Assembly (NCBI GenBank): GCA_945952575.1
Contig: CAMFIY010000071.1
Span: forward strand, 1 to 10,500
Reading direction: 5' to 3'
Length of the DNA: 10,500 nt
DNA from: an uncultured Leucobacter sp.
Lineage (GTDB): Bacteria; Actinomycetota; Actinomycetes; Actinomycetales; Microbacteriaceae
The position numbers were made by a program, and so were the translations under genes. A model generated the notes under the pieces. The model was not told the origin of the DNA and searched no databases. It saw only the letters and a list, made by a program, of their open reading frames with translations. This document shows, piece by piece, positions 1 through 6,809 of the stretch (positions are counted from its first letter, which is position 1; the number at the start of each line of letters is the position of its first letter).

Positions 1-4
1 GGCC

Positions 5-829
5 GTGATCGAGGCCGTGGAGCTGCGGAAGGTGTTCCGTCGCGGCGGCAGGGACAACGTCGCCGTCGCCGGCGCCACGTTCCGGATGACGCGCGGACGC
101 AACCTGGGCATCGTGGGCGAGTCGGGATCCGGCAAGTCGACGCTCGCCCGCATGCTGATGGGCCTGGAGCGGCCGACCGCCGGCTCCGTGAGCGTCTGCG
201 GCGAGGACATGACCGTGCCGGCGCGCAGCCGCGCGGCCCGCAAGCGCCGGGCCAAGCTGACGCAGATGGTCTATCAGGATCCCTTCGGCTCGCTCGACCC
301 GAGGCAGACCGTCGAGTCGGCGCTGCGCGAGGTGCTCCTGATCCACGGCGACGGGGATCGAGCGCGTCGCGAGCAGCGGATCGCCGAGCTCTGCGATCTG
401 GTCGGCCTGAGCCGCGAGCAGCGGGCCCGCAGTCCGAAGGATCTCTCCGGCGGGCAGCGTCAGCGCGTGGCGATCGCCCGCGCGCTCGCCGTCGAGCCGA
501 ACCTGATCGTGCTCGACGAGGCGGTGGCCGCGCTCGACATCTCGATCCAGGCGCAGATCCTGAACCTCCTGATGGACGTGCAGGACGCGACGGGGACCGA
601 CTACGTGCTGATCTCGCACGACCTCGCCGTCGTGGCGCACCTGACCGATGACGTGATCGTGATGCGGAACGGGCGGATCGTCGAATCCGGCGAGACGGCG
701 GCGGTGCTCGCGGCGCCGACCGACGACTACACCCGGGTGCTCCGGGACAGCGTGCCCGCGATGAGCTGGCGCGAGGACGGCGTGCTCGAGGCGATCGCCG
801 GCCAGGTCGTCACGGAGACCGGCGTCTGA
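5..829 (+). CDS. Dipeptide/oligopeptide ABC transporter ATP-binding protein (DppF/OppF-like)
   Basis: This is the cytoplasmic ATPase that powers an import-type ABC permease of the peptide/nickel family. In order it shows Walker A GESGSGKST (residues 38-46), the Q-loop QDPFGSLDPR (Q91), signature LSGGQRQR (147-154), Walker B LIVLDE (167-172), the D-loop region ALDISIQAQ and the switch histidine in ISHDL (H205). The motif run VYQDPFGSLDPR...LSGGQRQR is typical of the DppF/OppF branch. At 274 aa it is near full length; the C-terminal oligopeptide-binding extension is short. The GTG start lies in a GTGA, so the TGA at 6-8 may be the stop of an upstream gene with a 4-nt translational overlap, as expected in a dppBCDF operon. 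The frame is open to the window edge, so a start further left is possible. Walker B is followed by DEAVAALD instead of the usual DEPVSALD. The substrate cannot be read from the ATPase; peptides are inferred from family and neighbours. Confidence 0.93.
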   Translation: MIEAVELRKVFRRGGRDNVAVAGATFRMTRGRNLGIVGESGSGKSTLARMLMGLERPTAGSVSVCGEDMTVPARSRAARKRRAKLTQMVYQDPFGSLDPRQTVESALREVLLIHGDGDRARREQRIAELCDLVGLSREQRARSPKDLSGGQRQRVAIARALAVEPNLIVLDEAVAALDISIQAQILNLLMDVQDATGTDYVLISHDLAVVAHLTDDVIVMRNGRIVESGETAAVLAAPTDDYTRVLRDSVPAMSWREDGVLEAIAGQVVTETGV

Positions 830-830
830 T

Positions 831-857
831 CCCGGGCCGCCGGGCCCGTCGCCCGGG
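831..857 (+). terminator. GC-rich hairpin after the ABC ATPase gene, possible terminator
   Basis: CCCGGGC (831-837) pairs perfectly with GCCCGGG (851-857) two bases after the stop codon. The 13-nt loop itself contains the palindrome CGGGCCCG (841-848). No T-tract follows, so this would be an actinobacterial hairpin-only terminator. Alternatively it may be a chance consequence of high GC. It sits between two co-directional genes and could separate the transporter operon from the regulator gene. Confidence 0.4.
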
Positions 858-895
858 GCGGGCGGCGTCGAGACCGTGAAATAGTGAGTGAGAGC

Positions 896-901
896 AGGAG
901 G
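896..901 (+). promoter_or_regulatory. Strong Shine-Dalgarno fixing the regulator start
   Basis: AGGAGG at 896-901, within an AGGAGGAGGA run ending at 905, lies 8 nt before the ATG at 910. It is only 5 nt before the in-frame GTG at 907, which favours the ATG. Confidence 0.6.
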
Positions 902-909
902 AGGACGTG

Positions 910-1653
910 ATGGACTGGAGCACCGTCTCACCCGCGGCGACATTGTCGGTGCCCGACCGGCTCTCGGTCGACCTCGAGCGCCTCATCCTCGAAGGCGAGC
1001 TGCAACCCGGCGAGCGGCTGCCGGCCGAGCGGGACCTCGCGACCCACCTCGGGGTCTCCCGCGTCTCGGTGCGGGATGCGCTCCGCGAACTCGAGAACCG
1101 CGGGCTGATCGATCGCAAGCCGGGCCGCGGCACCATCGTGCTCCGCCCGGGCGAGCGCGCCAGCATCCCCGACGACGTGCTGGGGATCGTCGCATCCCTG
1201 CGCCCGGAGCTGCACGACATCATGGAGCTGCGCGTGATCGTCGAGCCGCCGATCGCGAGGATCACCGCGAGTCGCGCGACCCCGCGGGATCTCGCCCAGC
1301 TGCGCGAGCTGGTCGAGGCGATGGAGGGCGACGTGACGAAGGAGCGCTACGCGGAGCTCGATCGAGCGTTCCACCAGTCCATCGCCCAGTACACGCACAA
1401 TCCTCTGCTCGCGCTGATCAACGAGCAGATCGCGACCCAGATCGCCCCGAGCCGCGCCAGCCGATACCAGACCCGCGATCGCCGCGCGGCGTCGAGCGCC
1501 GCGCACCGCCGGATCTACGCGGCGATCGCCGAGGGCGACGGAGAGCTCGCCGAACACGAGGCCCGGGAGCACGTGCTCGCGATCAGCCGGGAGATCGCCC
1601 GGACCGCGGACGAGCGCAGGCGCGGATCCGGAAAGGAACAGGCCGCCGAATGA
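910..1653 (+). CDS. FadR-subfamily GntR transcriptional regulator with intact FCD metal site
   Basis: This is a DNA-binding regulator of 247 aa from the ATG at 910; a GTG at 907 would add one residue. An N-terminal winged helix-turn-helix spans about residues 12-80, with the typical GntR sequence GERLPAERDLATHLGVSR followed by VSVRDALRELENRGLI and the wing KPGRGTIV. The C-terminal all-helical FCD effector domain spans about 100-235. The FCD metal/carboxylate ligands are all present: D151 and H155 in DRAFHQSI, H199 in AAHRRIY, and H221 in EHVLAI. In this family a metal holds a small organic-acid effector, often a pathway intermediate. The gene shares ATGA (1650-1653) with the following GGT-family gene, so the two are translationally coupled. 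The regulator probably controls that gene and itself. The effector is unknown. Confidence 0.93.
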   Translation: MDWSTVSPAATLSVPDRLSVDLERLILEGELQPGERLPAERDLATHLGVSRVSVRDALRELENRGLIDRKPGRGTIVLRPGERASIPDDVLGIVASLRPELHDIMELRVIVEPPIARITASRATPRDLAQLRELVEAMEGDVTKERYAELDRAFHQSIAQYTHNPLLALINEQIATQIAPSRASRYQTRDRRAASSAAHRRIYAAIAEGDGELAEHEAREHVLAISREIARTADERRRGSGKEQAAE

Positions 1654-3212
1654 CCGAGCAGACCCGCCCCCGCGGAGCGATCTCGACCTCCCATCACCTG
1701 GCCACCGAGGCCGGCGCCGCGGCCCTCGCCGCCGGCGGCAACGCTATCGACGCGGCCCTCGCCGCCGCCGCGACCCTCTGCGTCGTCTACCCGAACAACG
1801 TCGCCCTCGGCGGCGATCTGGTCGCCCTGGTGCGAAACCCGGCGGGCGAGATCCGCTTCCTGAACGGCACCGGCCCCGCGCCCTCCGGCCAGACCCTCGA
1901 GGCGCTGCGCGAGAAGCACGGCGCCGCGCTGCCGCTGCGCGGCATCGACACCGTGACGGTGCCGCTCGGCGTCTGCGGCTGGAACTCCCTGCACGAGTAC
2001 GGTGCCGCGCTGCCGTGGGCGGCCCACTTCGATGCGGCGATCCGTCACGCCGAGCAGGGTCATCCGACCGCGCGCTCGGTGGCCGCCGCACTGGTCGAGG
2101 ATCAGGACACGCTGGCGCAGGATCCCGGCGCCCGTGCCGTCTTCTACCCCGACGGCGCACCGCTCGCGGAGGGCGAGCCGCTCGTGCAGCCGGCGCTCGC
2201 CGAGACGCTCAAGCGCCTCGCCGCCGGCGGGTCGGCCGAGTTCTACGAGGGCGAGACGGCGGATCGCTGGATCGCCGGCCTGCAGCGGCTCGGCTCGCGG
2301 ATCACGAAGCAGGATGCGAGCGAGTACGCCGCCTACTGGGGCGACCCGATCGAGACCGCGTTCGCGGGCCTGCGCGTGCTGACCGGGCCGCCGAACACCT
2401 CCGGCTTCATGCTGTTGCGCGCGCTGAACGCGGTCGCCGGCGGCGCGGGCGGCACGGCGATCGAGGATCCGCTCGGCGCGGGGGCGGGTGCACTCTCGCG
2501 GGCGTTCTACGAGGCCAATCTCGTGCGCGCCGCCGAGCTCGGCGACCCCCGCTTCGGCGCGCTGAGCGGCGAGGAGCTGGTCGCCGTCGCAGCGCCCGCC
2601 CGCCCGATCCGCGGCGGTGAAGCGATCGACGGGGCAGTGAAGGCGAGCGGCGACACCGTCGGCCTCTCCGCCGTCAGCTCGGACGGCTGGGCGATCTCGC
2701 TGATCAACTCCGTCTACTGGGGCTTCGGCGCGCACATCCTCGAGCCCGAGACCGGCATCGTCTTCCAGAACCGCGGCACCTCGTTCTCGCTCGATCCCGC
2801 ATCCCCCAACGCCTTCGCCCCGCGCAAGCGCCCGAGCCACACGCTCATGCCCGTGATGGTGCTGCGCGGGGACGAGCTGGTCTGCGTCCCGGCGACGATG
2901 GGCGGGTCCGCGCAGCCGCAGATCCACGCTCAGCTCCTGCTCCGGCAGCTCCGGGGCGCCACTCCGCACGAGGCGACGCACGCTCCGCGTTGGATGGTCG
3001 ACGAGGTCCGCGGCGACGGCCCGGCCCGGGTCACGGCCGAGGCGGATCTGCCCCCCGAGACGATCGCTTCGATCCGCGCGACCGGATTCGAGATCGAGAC
3101 GGTGCCGCCGTACACCGAGGACCTGGGCCACTCCAACGTGATCCGCATCGATCCCGACGGCTACGCGGCCGCGAGCGACCCGCGCTCCGACGGCTCCGCG
3201 ATGGTCGTCTGA
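1650..3212 (+). CDS. Gamma-glutamyltransferase-family Ntn hydrolase (first paralogue)
   Basis: The product is 520 aa, close to the usual length for the family. GGT-family proteins cut themselves into a large and a small subunit, and the new N-terminal Thr is the nucleophile. The expected site is T336 in SGDTVGLSAVSSDGWAIS (codon 2655-2657), giving subunits of about 335 and 185 aa. The N-terminal AGGNAIDAALAAAATL and GGDLVALV blocks, the FGAHILEPETGIVFQNRG segment and MGGSAQPQ near 417-424 support the family. There is no signal peptide, so it should be cytoplasmic. It departs from E. coli GGT at gamma-glutamyl-binding positions: Arg114 aligns with T74, Asp433 with S378, and Ser462/Ser463 with H397/T398. 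The SFSLDP and RPSHT sequences resemble what I recall of the YwrD-like branch, whose substrates are poorly defined. The ATG overlaps the regulator stop (ATGA), with AAGGA at 1633-1637 as a weak ribosome site. Function is an amide or gamma-glutamyl hydrolase/transferase; the substrate is unknown. Confidence 0.9.
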   Translation: MTEQTRPRGAISTSHHLATEAGAAALAAGGNAIDAALAAAATLCVVYPNNVALGGDLVALVRNPAGEIRFLNGTGPAPSGQTLEALREKHGAALPLRGIDTVTVPLGVCGWNSLHEYGAALPWAAHFDAAIRHAEQGHPTARSVAAALVEDQDTLAQDPGARAVFYPDGAPLAEGEPLVQPALAETLKRLAAGGSAEFYEGETADRWIAGLQRLGSRITKQDASEYAAYWGDPIETAFAGLRVLTGPPNTSGFMLLRALNAVAGGAGGTAIEDPLGAGAGALSRAFYEANLVRAAELGDPRFGALSGEELVAVAAPARPIRGGEAIDGAVKASGDTVGLSAVSSDGWAISLINSVYWGFGAHILEPETGIVFQNRGTSFSLDPASPNAFAPRKRPSHTLMPVMVLRGDELVCVPATMGGSAQPQIHAQLLLRQLRGATPHEATHAPRWMVDEVRGDGPARVTAEADLPPETIASIRATGFEIETVPPYTEDLGHSNVIRIDPDGYAAASDPRSDGSAMVV

Positions 3213-3266
3213 ACCGGCGCCCCGACCGCCGCCCTCCACCCGCATCACGATCGAAAGCTTCACGCA

Positions 3267-4049
3267 ATGACCACGCCCGCTCGCCCCGGAATCCTCCCGC
3301 TCGCCCTCGTCGGCGTGGCCGCGGGGCTGCTCTCGGGCCTCTTCGGGATCGGCGGCGGCACGATCATCGTGCCCGCGCTGGCGCTCTGGCTGGGCATGAA
3401 CCAGAAGCTCGCGGCCGGCACCTCGGTCGCGGCGATCCTGCCGACCTCCATCGTCGGGGCGACGACGTACGCGGTGCAGGGGCACGTGGACTGGGTCGCG
3501 GCCGTCTGTCTCGCCGCGGGGATCGTCGTCGGCGCGCAGCTGGGCAGCCACCTGCTGGCGAAGCTTCCGATCGGCGCGATCCAGTGGGGGTTCATGGCGT
3601 TCCTCGCGGTCGTGATCGTGAGTCTCTGGTTCGTGGTGCCGCAGCGCGGCGATCGGATCGACATCACGCTCCTCACCGGCGCCCTGCTCGTCCTGACCGG
3701 CTTCATCACGGGCGTCCTCTCCGGCATTCTCGGCGTGGGCGGCGGGATCGTCGTGGTGCCGATCCTCATGTTCTTCTTCGGCTCGAGCGACCTGATCGCG
3801 AAGGGCAGCTCGCTGCTGATGATGATCCCTGGGTCGATCTCGGGGACGCTCGGCAATCTGCGGCGCCAGAACGTGGATCTGCGCGCGGCTGCAGTGGTGG
3901 GTCTCGGGGCGTGCATCTGCGTGCCGTTCGGATCGCTCTTCGCGGCGTGGATCGATCCGTTCTGGGGGAATGCGGCGTTCTCGTTGTACCTGGTGTTCAT
4001 CCTGGGGCAGATGCTGACGCGCAAGCTGCGCTCGCGGCGGTCGGAGTAG
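3267..4049 (+). CDS. TauE/SafE (DUF81) family membrane exporter
   Basis: This is an integral membrane protein of 260 aa, the normal size for the sulfite exporter TauE/SafE family. It shows the family's internal duplication: GLLSGLFGIGGGTIIVPAL (residues 20-38) is repeated as GVLSGILGVGGGIVVVPIL (149-167). Hydrophobic segments lie at about 9-29, 49-70, 77-95, 104-124, 135-155, 158-172, 206-228 and 234-250, with a basic C-terminus (TRKLRSRR). Family members export sulfite, sulfoacetate or other small organic anions; many have no known substrate. The gene starts 54 nt after the GGT stop with no terminator between, so it is probably co-transcribed. It could export a product, possibly a sulfur anion, of the upstream hydrolase. 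The ribosome site is weak (GAAAG at 3253-3257, 9 nt before the ATG). Confidence 0.9.
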   Translation: MTTPARPGILPLALVGVAAGLLSGLFGIGGGTIIVPALALWLGMNQKLAAGTSVAAILPTSIVGATTYAVQGHVDWVAAVCLAAGIVVGAQLGSHLLAKLPIGAIQWGFMAFLAVVIVSLWFVVPQRGDRIDITLLTGALLVLTGFITGVLSGILGVGGGIVVVPILMFFFGSSDLIAKGSSLLMMIPGSISGTLGNLRRQNVDLRAAAVVGLGACICVPFGSLFAAWIDPFWGNAAFSLYLVFILGQMLTRKLRSRRSE

Positions 4050-4087
4050 CCGCCCATGACGCCCACGACTCCCGACCCGCGACGAAG

Positions 4088-4093
4088 TAGACT
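4088..4093 (+). promoter_or_regulatory. Putative -10 element for a leaderless pyrE transcript
   Basis: TAGACT fits the actinobacterial -10 consensus TANNNT. It is separated from the ATG at 4101 by exactly 7 nt, so transcription would begin at or next to the start codon. No Shine-Dalgarno precedes this ATG, as expected for a leaderless mRNA. No convincing -35 is visible at the usual spacing. Confidence 0.55.
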
Positions 4094-4100
4094 TCTCGCC

Positions 4101-4655
4101 ATGTCCAGCGCGCGCGAACAGCTCATCGAACTCATCACGGCCGAGGCCGTCTTCCACGGGGACTTCACCCTCACGAGCGGTAAGCAGGCGACGTATTACA
4201 TCGACCTGCGCAAGCTCAGCCTCGATCATCGCGCCGCCCCCCTGATCGGCCAGGTCATGCTCGATCTGATCGATGACGTCGACGGCATCGTCGCGGTGGG
4301 CGGGCTCACGATGGGGGCGGATCCGATCGCCTCGGCGATCCTGCACCAGGGCGTCGCGCGCGGCAGGACCTACGACGCCTTCGTCGTGCGGAAGGAGCCG
4401 AAGGATCACGGCCGTGGCCGGCAGGTCGAGGGCCCGGATCTCGAGGGCAAGCGGGTCATCGTGGTCGAGGACACGTCGACGACCGGCGGATCCCCGCTGA
4501 AAGCCATCGAGGCGCTCGAGAAGGTCGGCGCGATCGTCGCCGGCGTCGCGGTCGTGGTGGATCGGCAGGCGCCCGCCAAGGAGCGCATCGAGGCGGCCGG
4601 CTACGAGTACCGCTACGCGATCGGACTGGCGGATCTCGGGCTCGACCCGCAGTAG
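4101..4655 (+). CDS. pyrE: Orotate phosphoribosyltransferase
   Basis: PyrE converts orotate and PRPP to orotidine 5'-monophosphate, the fifth step of de novo UMP synthesis, in the cytosol. The 184-aa product matches the length of actinobacterial PyrE. The PRPP-binding signature VIVVEDTSTTGGS spans residues 119-131. The N-terminal TSGKQATYYIDLRK segment (25-38) and the flexible-loop RKEPKDHG (97-104, with K98, K101 and H103) are the expected catalytic and substrate-binding parts. VAVGGLTMGADPIA (65-78) is also characteristic. The ATG at 4101 is preferred over an in-frame ATG at 4056: the protein family begins here, a TANNNT box sits 7 nt upstream, and the extra 15 residues contain no recognisable conserved sequence. 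It is a housekeeping gene inside an otherwise catabolic neighbourhood and appears separately transcribed. Confidence 0.96.
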   Translation: MSSAREQLIELITAEAVFHGDFTLTSGKQATYYIDLRKLSLDHRAAPLIGQVMLDLIDDVDGIVAVGGLTMGADPIASAILHQGVARGRTYDAFVVRKEPKDHGRGRQVEGPDLEGKRVIVVEDTSTTGGSPLKAIEALEKVGAIVAGVAVVVDRQAPAKERIEAAGYEYRYAIGLADLGLDPQ

Positions 4656-4658
4656 CGT

Positions 4659-4691
4659 CGGCGGCTCGAGGCGGCGCGCCTCCGAACGCCG
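4659..4691 (+). terminator. Weak imperfect hairpin after pyrE
   Basis: An outer pairing CGGCG (4659-4663) with CGCCG (4687-4691) encloses an inner GAGGC (4668-4672) with GCCTC (4678-4682). No T-tract follows. It could attenuate transcription between pyrE and the amidase gene, but short GC pairings are common at this base composition. Confidence 0.25.
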
Positions 4692-4717
4692 GGGCTCGCG
4701 CTCGGATGGCAGGAACC

Positions 4718-4724
4718 AGGGAGG
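4718..4724 (+). promoter_or_regulatory. Shine-Dalgarno deciding the amidase start
   Basis: AGGGAGG ends 5 nt before the ATG at 4730. The earlier in-frame ATG at 4706 has no comparable site before it, so the 4730 start is preferred and the longer form is unlikely. Confidence 0.6.
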
Positions 4725-4729
4725 CACGC

Positions 4730-6778
4730 ATGCACCGGCGATTCGATGTGGTCGAGGCGAGCATCGCCGATCTCCGGGCAGCGCTCGAGAGCGGCAGCGT
4801 CACCAGCGTCGGGCTCGTCCACGAGTATCTGCGGCGCATCGGCGGACTGGACCGGCACGGCCTCCGTCTGAACGCCGTCCCCGTGCTCGAGACGGCGGCC
4901 TTCGATGCGGCCAGGGCTTCCGATGAGCGCCGCGCCCGCCGCGAGCTGCGCGGCCCGCTCGACGGGATCCCCTACACCGCCAAGGACAGCTACATGGCGC
5001 AGGGGCTGCCGGTGGCGGCGGGCTCGCCCGCGTTCGAGCGGCTGATCGCTCAGGCCGACGCCTTCGCCGTGGAGCGGCTGCGCGCCGGCGGAGCGGTGCT
5101 GCTCGGTCTGACGAACATGCCGCCCATGGCCAACGGCGGCATGCAGCGCGGCGTCTACGGCCGCGCCGAGAGCCCGTACCACCCGGCGTTCCTCGCCGCC
5201 GCCTACGTGTCGGGCTCTTCGAACGGCTCCGGCGTCTCGACCGCGACCAGCATGGCGGCGTTCGGCCTGGGCGAAGAGACCTGGTCCTCCGGCCGTTCGC
5301 CCGCCTCGAACAACGCCCTGGTGGCGTACACGCCCTCGCGGGGCGTCATCTCGACGCGGGGCAACTGGCCGCTGACTCCGACGATGGACGTGGTGGTGCC
5401 GCAGACGCGATCCGTCCCCGACCTCCTCGAGCTGCTCGACCTCCTGGTCGTCGACGATCCGGAGACGCGCGGCGACTTCTGGCGCCGGCAGCCGTGGATC
5501 GAACTGCCGAGCCCCTCGTCGCTCCGCCCGGAGAGCTTCCGCGGCCTGCTCGACCCGGGCGCGCTCGCGGGGCGTCGGATCGGGGTGCCGCGCATGTACA
5601 TCAATCTCGATGCCGGGGCCGACGCGCCCATCGAGACGCATCCCGAGGTGATCGCCCTGTGGGAGCGGGCGCGCGCCGAACTGGAGCGGCTCGGCGCCGA
5701 GGTCGTCGAGGTCGACTTCCCGGCCGTCTCCAACTACGAGCAGGATCGGCCGGGCGCGCTCAGCCCCGTCGCGCGCGGGCTCATCCCCGAGGGGTACCTG
5801 CACGAGGAGATGAACGGGGTCTCGGCCTGGGCCTTCGACGACTTCCTCGCCGCGAACGGGGATCCCGCGCTGAGCCGTCTCGCCGACGTCGACGGCCCGA
5901 AGATCTATCCGGTGCCCGACGGCACGATCTCCGACACCCTGGGCATCTACGACCCGGTGTACGACATGGACATGGCGGTCTACGCGGACATCGCGAGGCA
6001 GGGGATCCCGGAGCTCGGCGGTTTCACGCATCTGGAGGCCGGCCTGCGCGGGCTCGAGGCGGCCAGACGGATCGACCTCGAGGAGTGGATGGATGCGCAG
6101 GCGCTCGACGCGCTCGTGTTCCCCGCCGCGGCCGACGTGGGCCGCGAGGACGCCGAGCGGGATCCCGAGGCGTATGCGCACTCGTGGAAGAACGGCGTGG
6201 GCGTCTCCAACGGCAACCTCGTCCCGCGGCACTACGGGATACCCACCGTGACGGTCGCGATGGGCCGGATGGCGGGCAACGGGATGCCGGTCGGCCTGAC
6301 CTTCGCCGGTCGGGCCTATGACGACTGGCGCCTGGTCGCGCTCGCCGGCGCCTTCGAGGCGGCGACGGGCTTCCGGGAGCGGCCCGCGCGGGCGCCGGCG
6401 CTGCCGGAGGCTGCCGGAGGCTCCACGATCGCGACCGGGCTCGCGGACGTCGCCGGGGAGGGGCTCGCCCCGATGCGGCTCGACGTCGACGCCCGCCTGA
6501 TCCCCGCCGGTGCCGACGGCTCGACGCCGTCCGCGCCGCTGATCGAGGTGCACGTGAGCGGCGATGCGAGCGAGGTCGAGGTCGCGGTGAACGGCCTCGT
6601 GATCCCGCTCGAGCGAGTGGAGGCGGGGTGGATCGGGGCGGCGCCCGTCGCCTCCGACCAGCACGCCCATCGCCACAGCCAGTGGCGGGAGCCCTACGGC
6701 TCGCTCGTCAGCGTGATCGCATCGCGGGCGGGGAGCGGTCAGGTCGGCGCGGTCCGGGCCGTCGGCGGCATCATCTAG
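4730..6778 (+). CDS. Amidase-signature (AS) family enzyme with C-terminal extension
   Basis: AS enzymes hydrolyse carboxamides with a Ser-cisSer-Lys triad. In this 682-aa protein K85 lies in PYTAKDSY, the cis-Ser is S163 in SGSSNGSG, and the nucleophile is S187 in GEETWSSGRSPASNN. The two serines are 24 residues apart, exactly as in FAAH (S217/S241). The fold continues through PSRGVISTRG and an NLVPRHYGIPTVTVAMG segment near 497-511, ending near residue 545. Usual AS enzymes are about 450-550 aa. Residues about 553-682 form an extra tail: a Pro/Ala/Gly linker followed by beta-rich sequence such as LIEVHVSGDASEVEVAVNG. I do not recognise this tail as a named domain. The invariant-looking GGS oxyanion loop is W-S-S here. 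No signal peptide is evident. Its role is probably cleavage of an amide in the same pathway as the flanking peptide and GGT-family genes; the substrate is unknown. Confidence 0.9.
   Translation: MHRRFDVVEASIADLRAALESGSVTSVGLVHEYLRRIGGLDRHGLRLNAVPVLETAAFDAARASDERRARRELRGPLDGIPYTAKDSYMAQGLPVAAGSPAFERLIAQADAFAVERLRAGGAVLLGLTNMPPMANGGMQRGVYGRAESPYHPAFLAAAYVSGSSNGSGVSTATSMAAFGLGEETWSSGRSPASNNALVAYTPSRGVISTRGNWPLTPTMDVVVPQTRSVPDLLELLDLLVVDDPETRGDFWRRQPWIELPSPSSLRPESFRGLLDPGALAGRRIGVPRMYINLDAGADAPIETHPEVIALWERARAELERLGAEVVEVDFPAVSNYEQDRPGALSPVARGLIPEGYLHEEMNGVSAWAFDDFLAANGDPALSRLADVDGPKIYPVPDGTISDTLGIYDPVYDMDMAVYADIARQGIPELGGFTHLEAGLRGLEAARRIDLEEWMDAQALDALVFPAAADVGREDAERDPEAYAHSWKNGVGVSNGNLVPRHYGIPTVTVAMGRMAGNGMPVGLTFAGRAYDDWRLVALAGAFEAATGFRERPARAPALPEAAGGSTIATGLADVAGEGLAPMRLDVDARLIPAGADGSTPSAPLIEVHVSGDASEVEVAVNGLVIPLERVEAGWIGAAPVASDQHAHRHSQWREPYGSLVSVIASRAGSGQVGAVRAVGGII
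6401..6420 (+). repeat. Perfect 10-bp tandem duplication inside the amidase gene
   Basis: CTGCCGGAGG occurs twice back to back, followed by CT. It falls in the Ala/Pro/Gly-rich linker between the amidase core and the C-terminal extension. Ten is not a multiple of three, so loss or gain of a unit would shift the frame and remove the extension. Confidence 0.85.
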
Positions 6779-6783
6779 TCGTC

Positions 6784-6800
6784 GGCGCGCCGAGCGCGCC
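6784..6800. terminator. Bidirectional hairpin in the convergent gap
   Basis: GGCGCGC (6784-6790) and GCGCGCC (6794-6800) form a perfect 7-bp GC stem with a CGA loop. It lies inside the 31-bp gap between the stops of the convergent amidase (+) and regulator (-) genes. There is no clear T-tract on either strand. The position is what makes a shared terminator likely. Confidence 0.55.
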
Positions 6801-6809
6801 CGTGTGCGC

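Noticed and set aside
888..1649. In-frame extension of the first GGT-family gene upstream of 1650
   Set aside because: The frame is open but overlaps the regulator gene, and its product is an Arg/Pro-rich shadow. The ATGA overlap and the family N-terminus place the start at 1650.
4056..4100. Longer pyrE start at the ATG at 4056
   Set aside because: The extra 15 residues (MTPTTPDPRRSRLLA) match nothing I know in PyrE, and the putative -10 box lies inside this stretch.
1515..4727. A minus-strand open frame of about 1070 codons
   Set aside because: It runs antisense across three well-supported genes plus parts of the first regulator and a gap. Its product is low-complexity Arg/Asp/His/Gly sequence without motifs, a normal artefact of high GC.
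4613..6676. A minus-strand open frame of 687 codons opposite the amidase
   Set aside because: It is antisense to a gene with an intact catalytic triad, compositionally biased, and has no recognisable domain.
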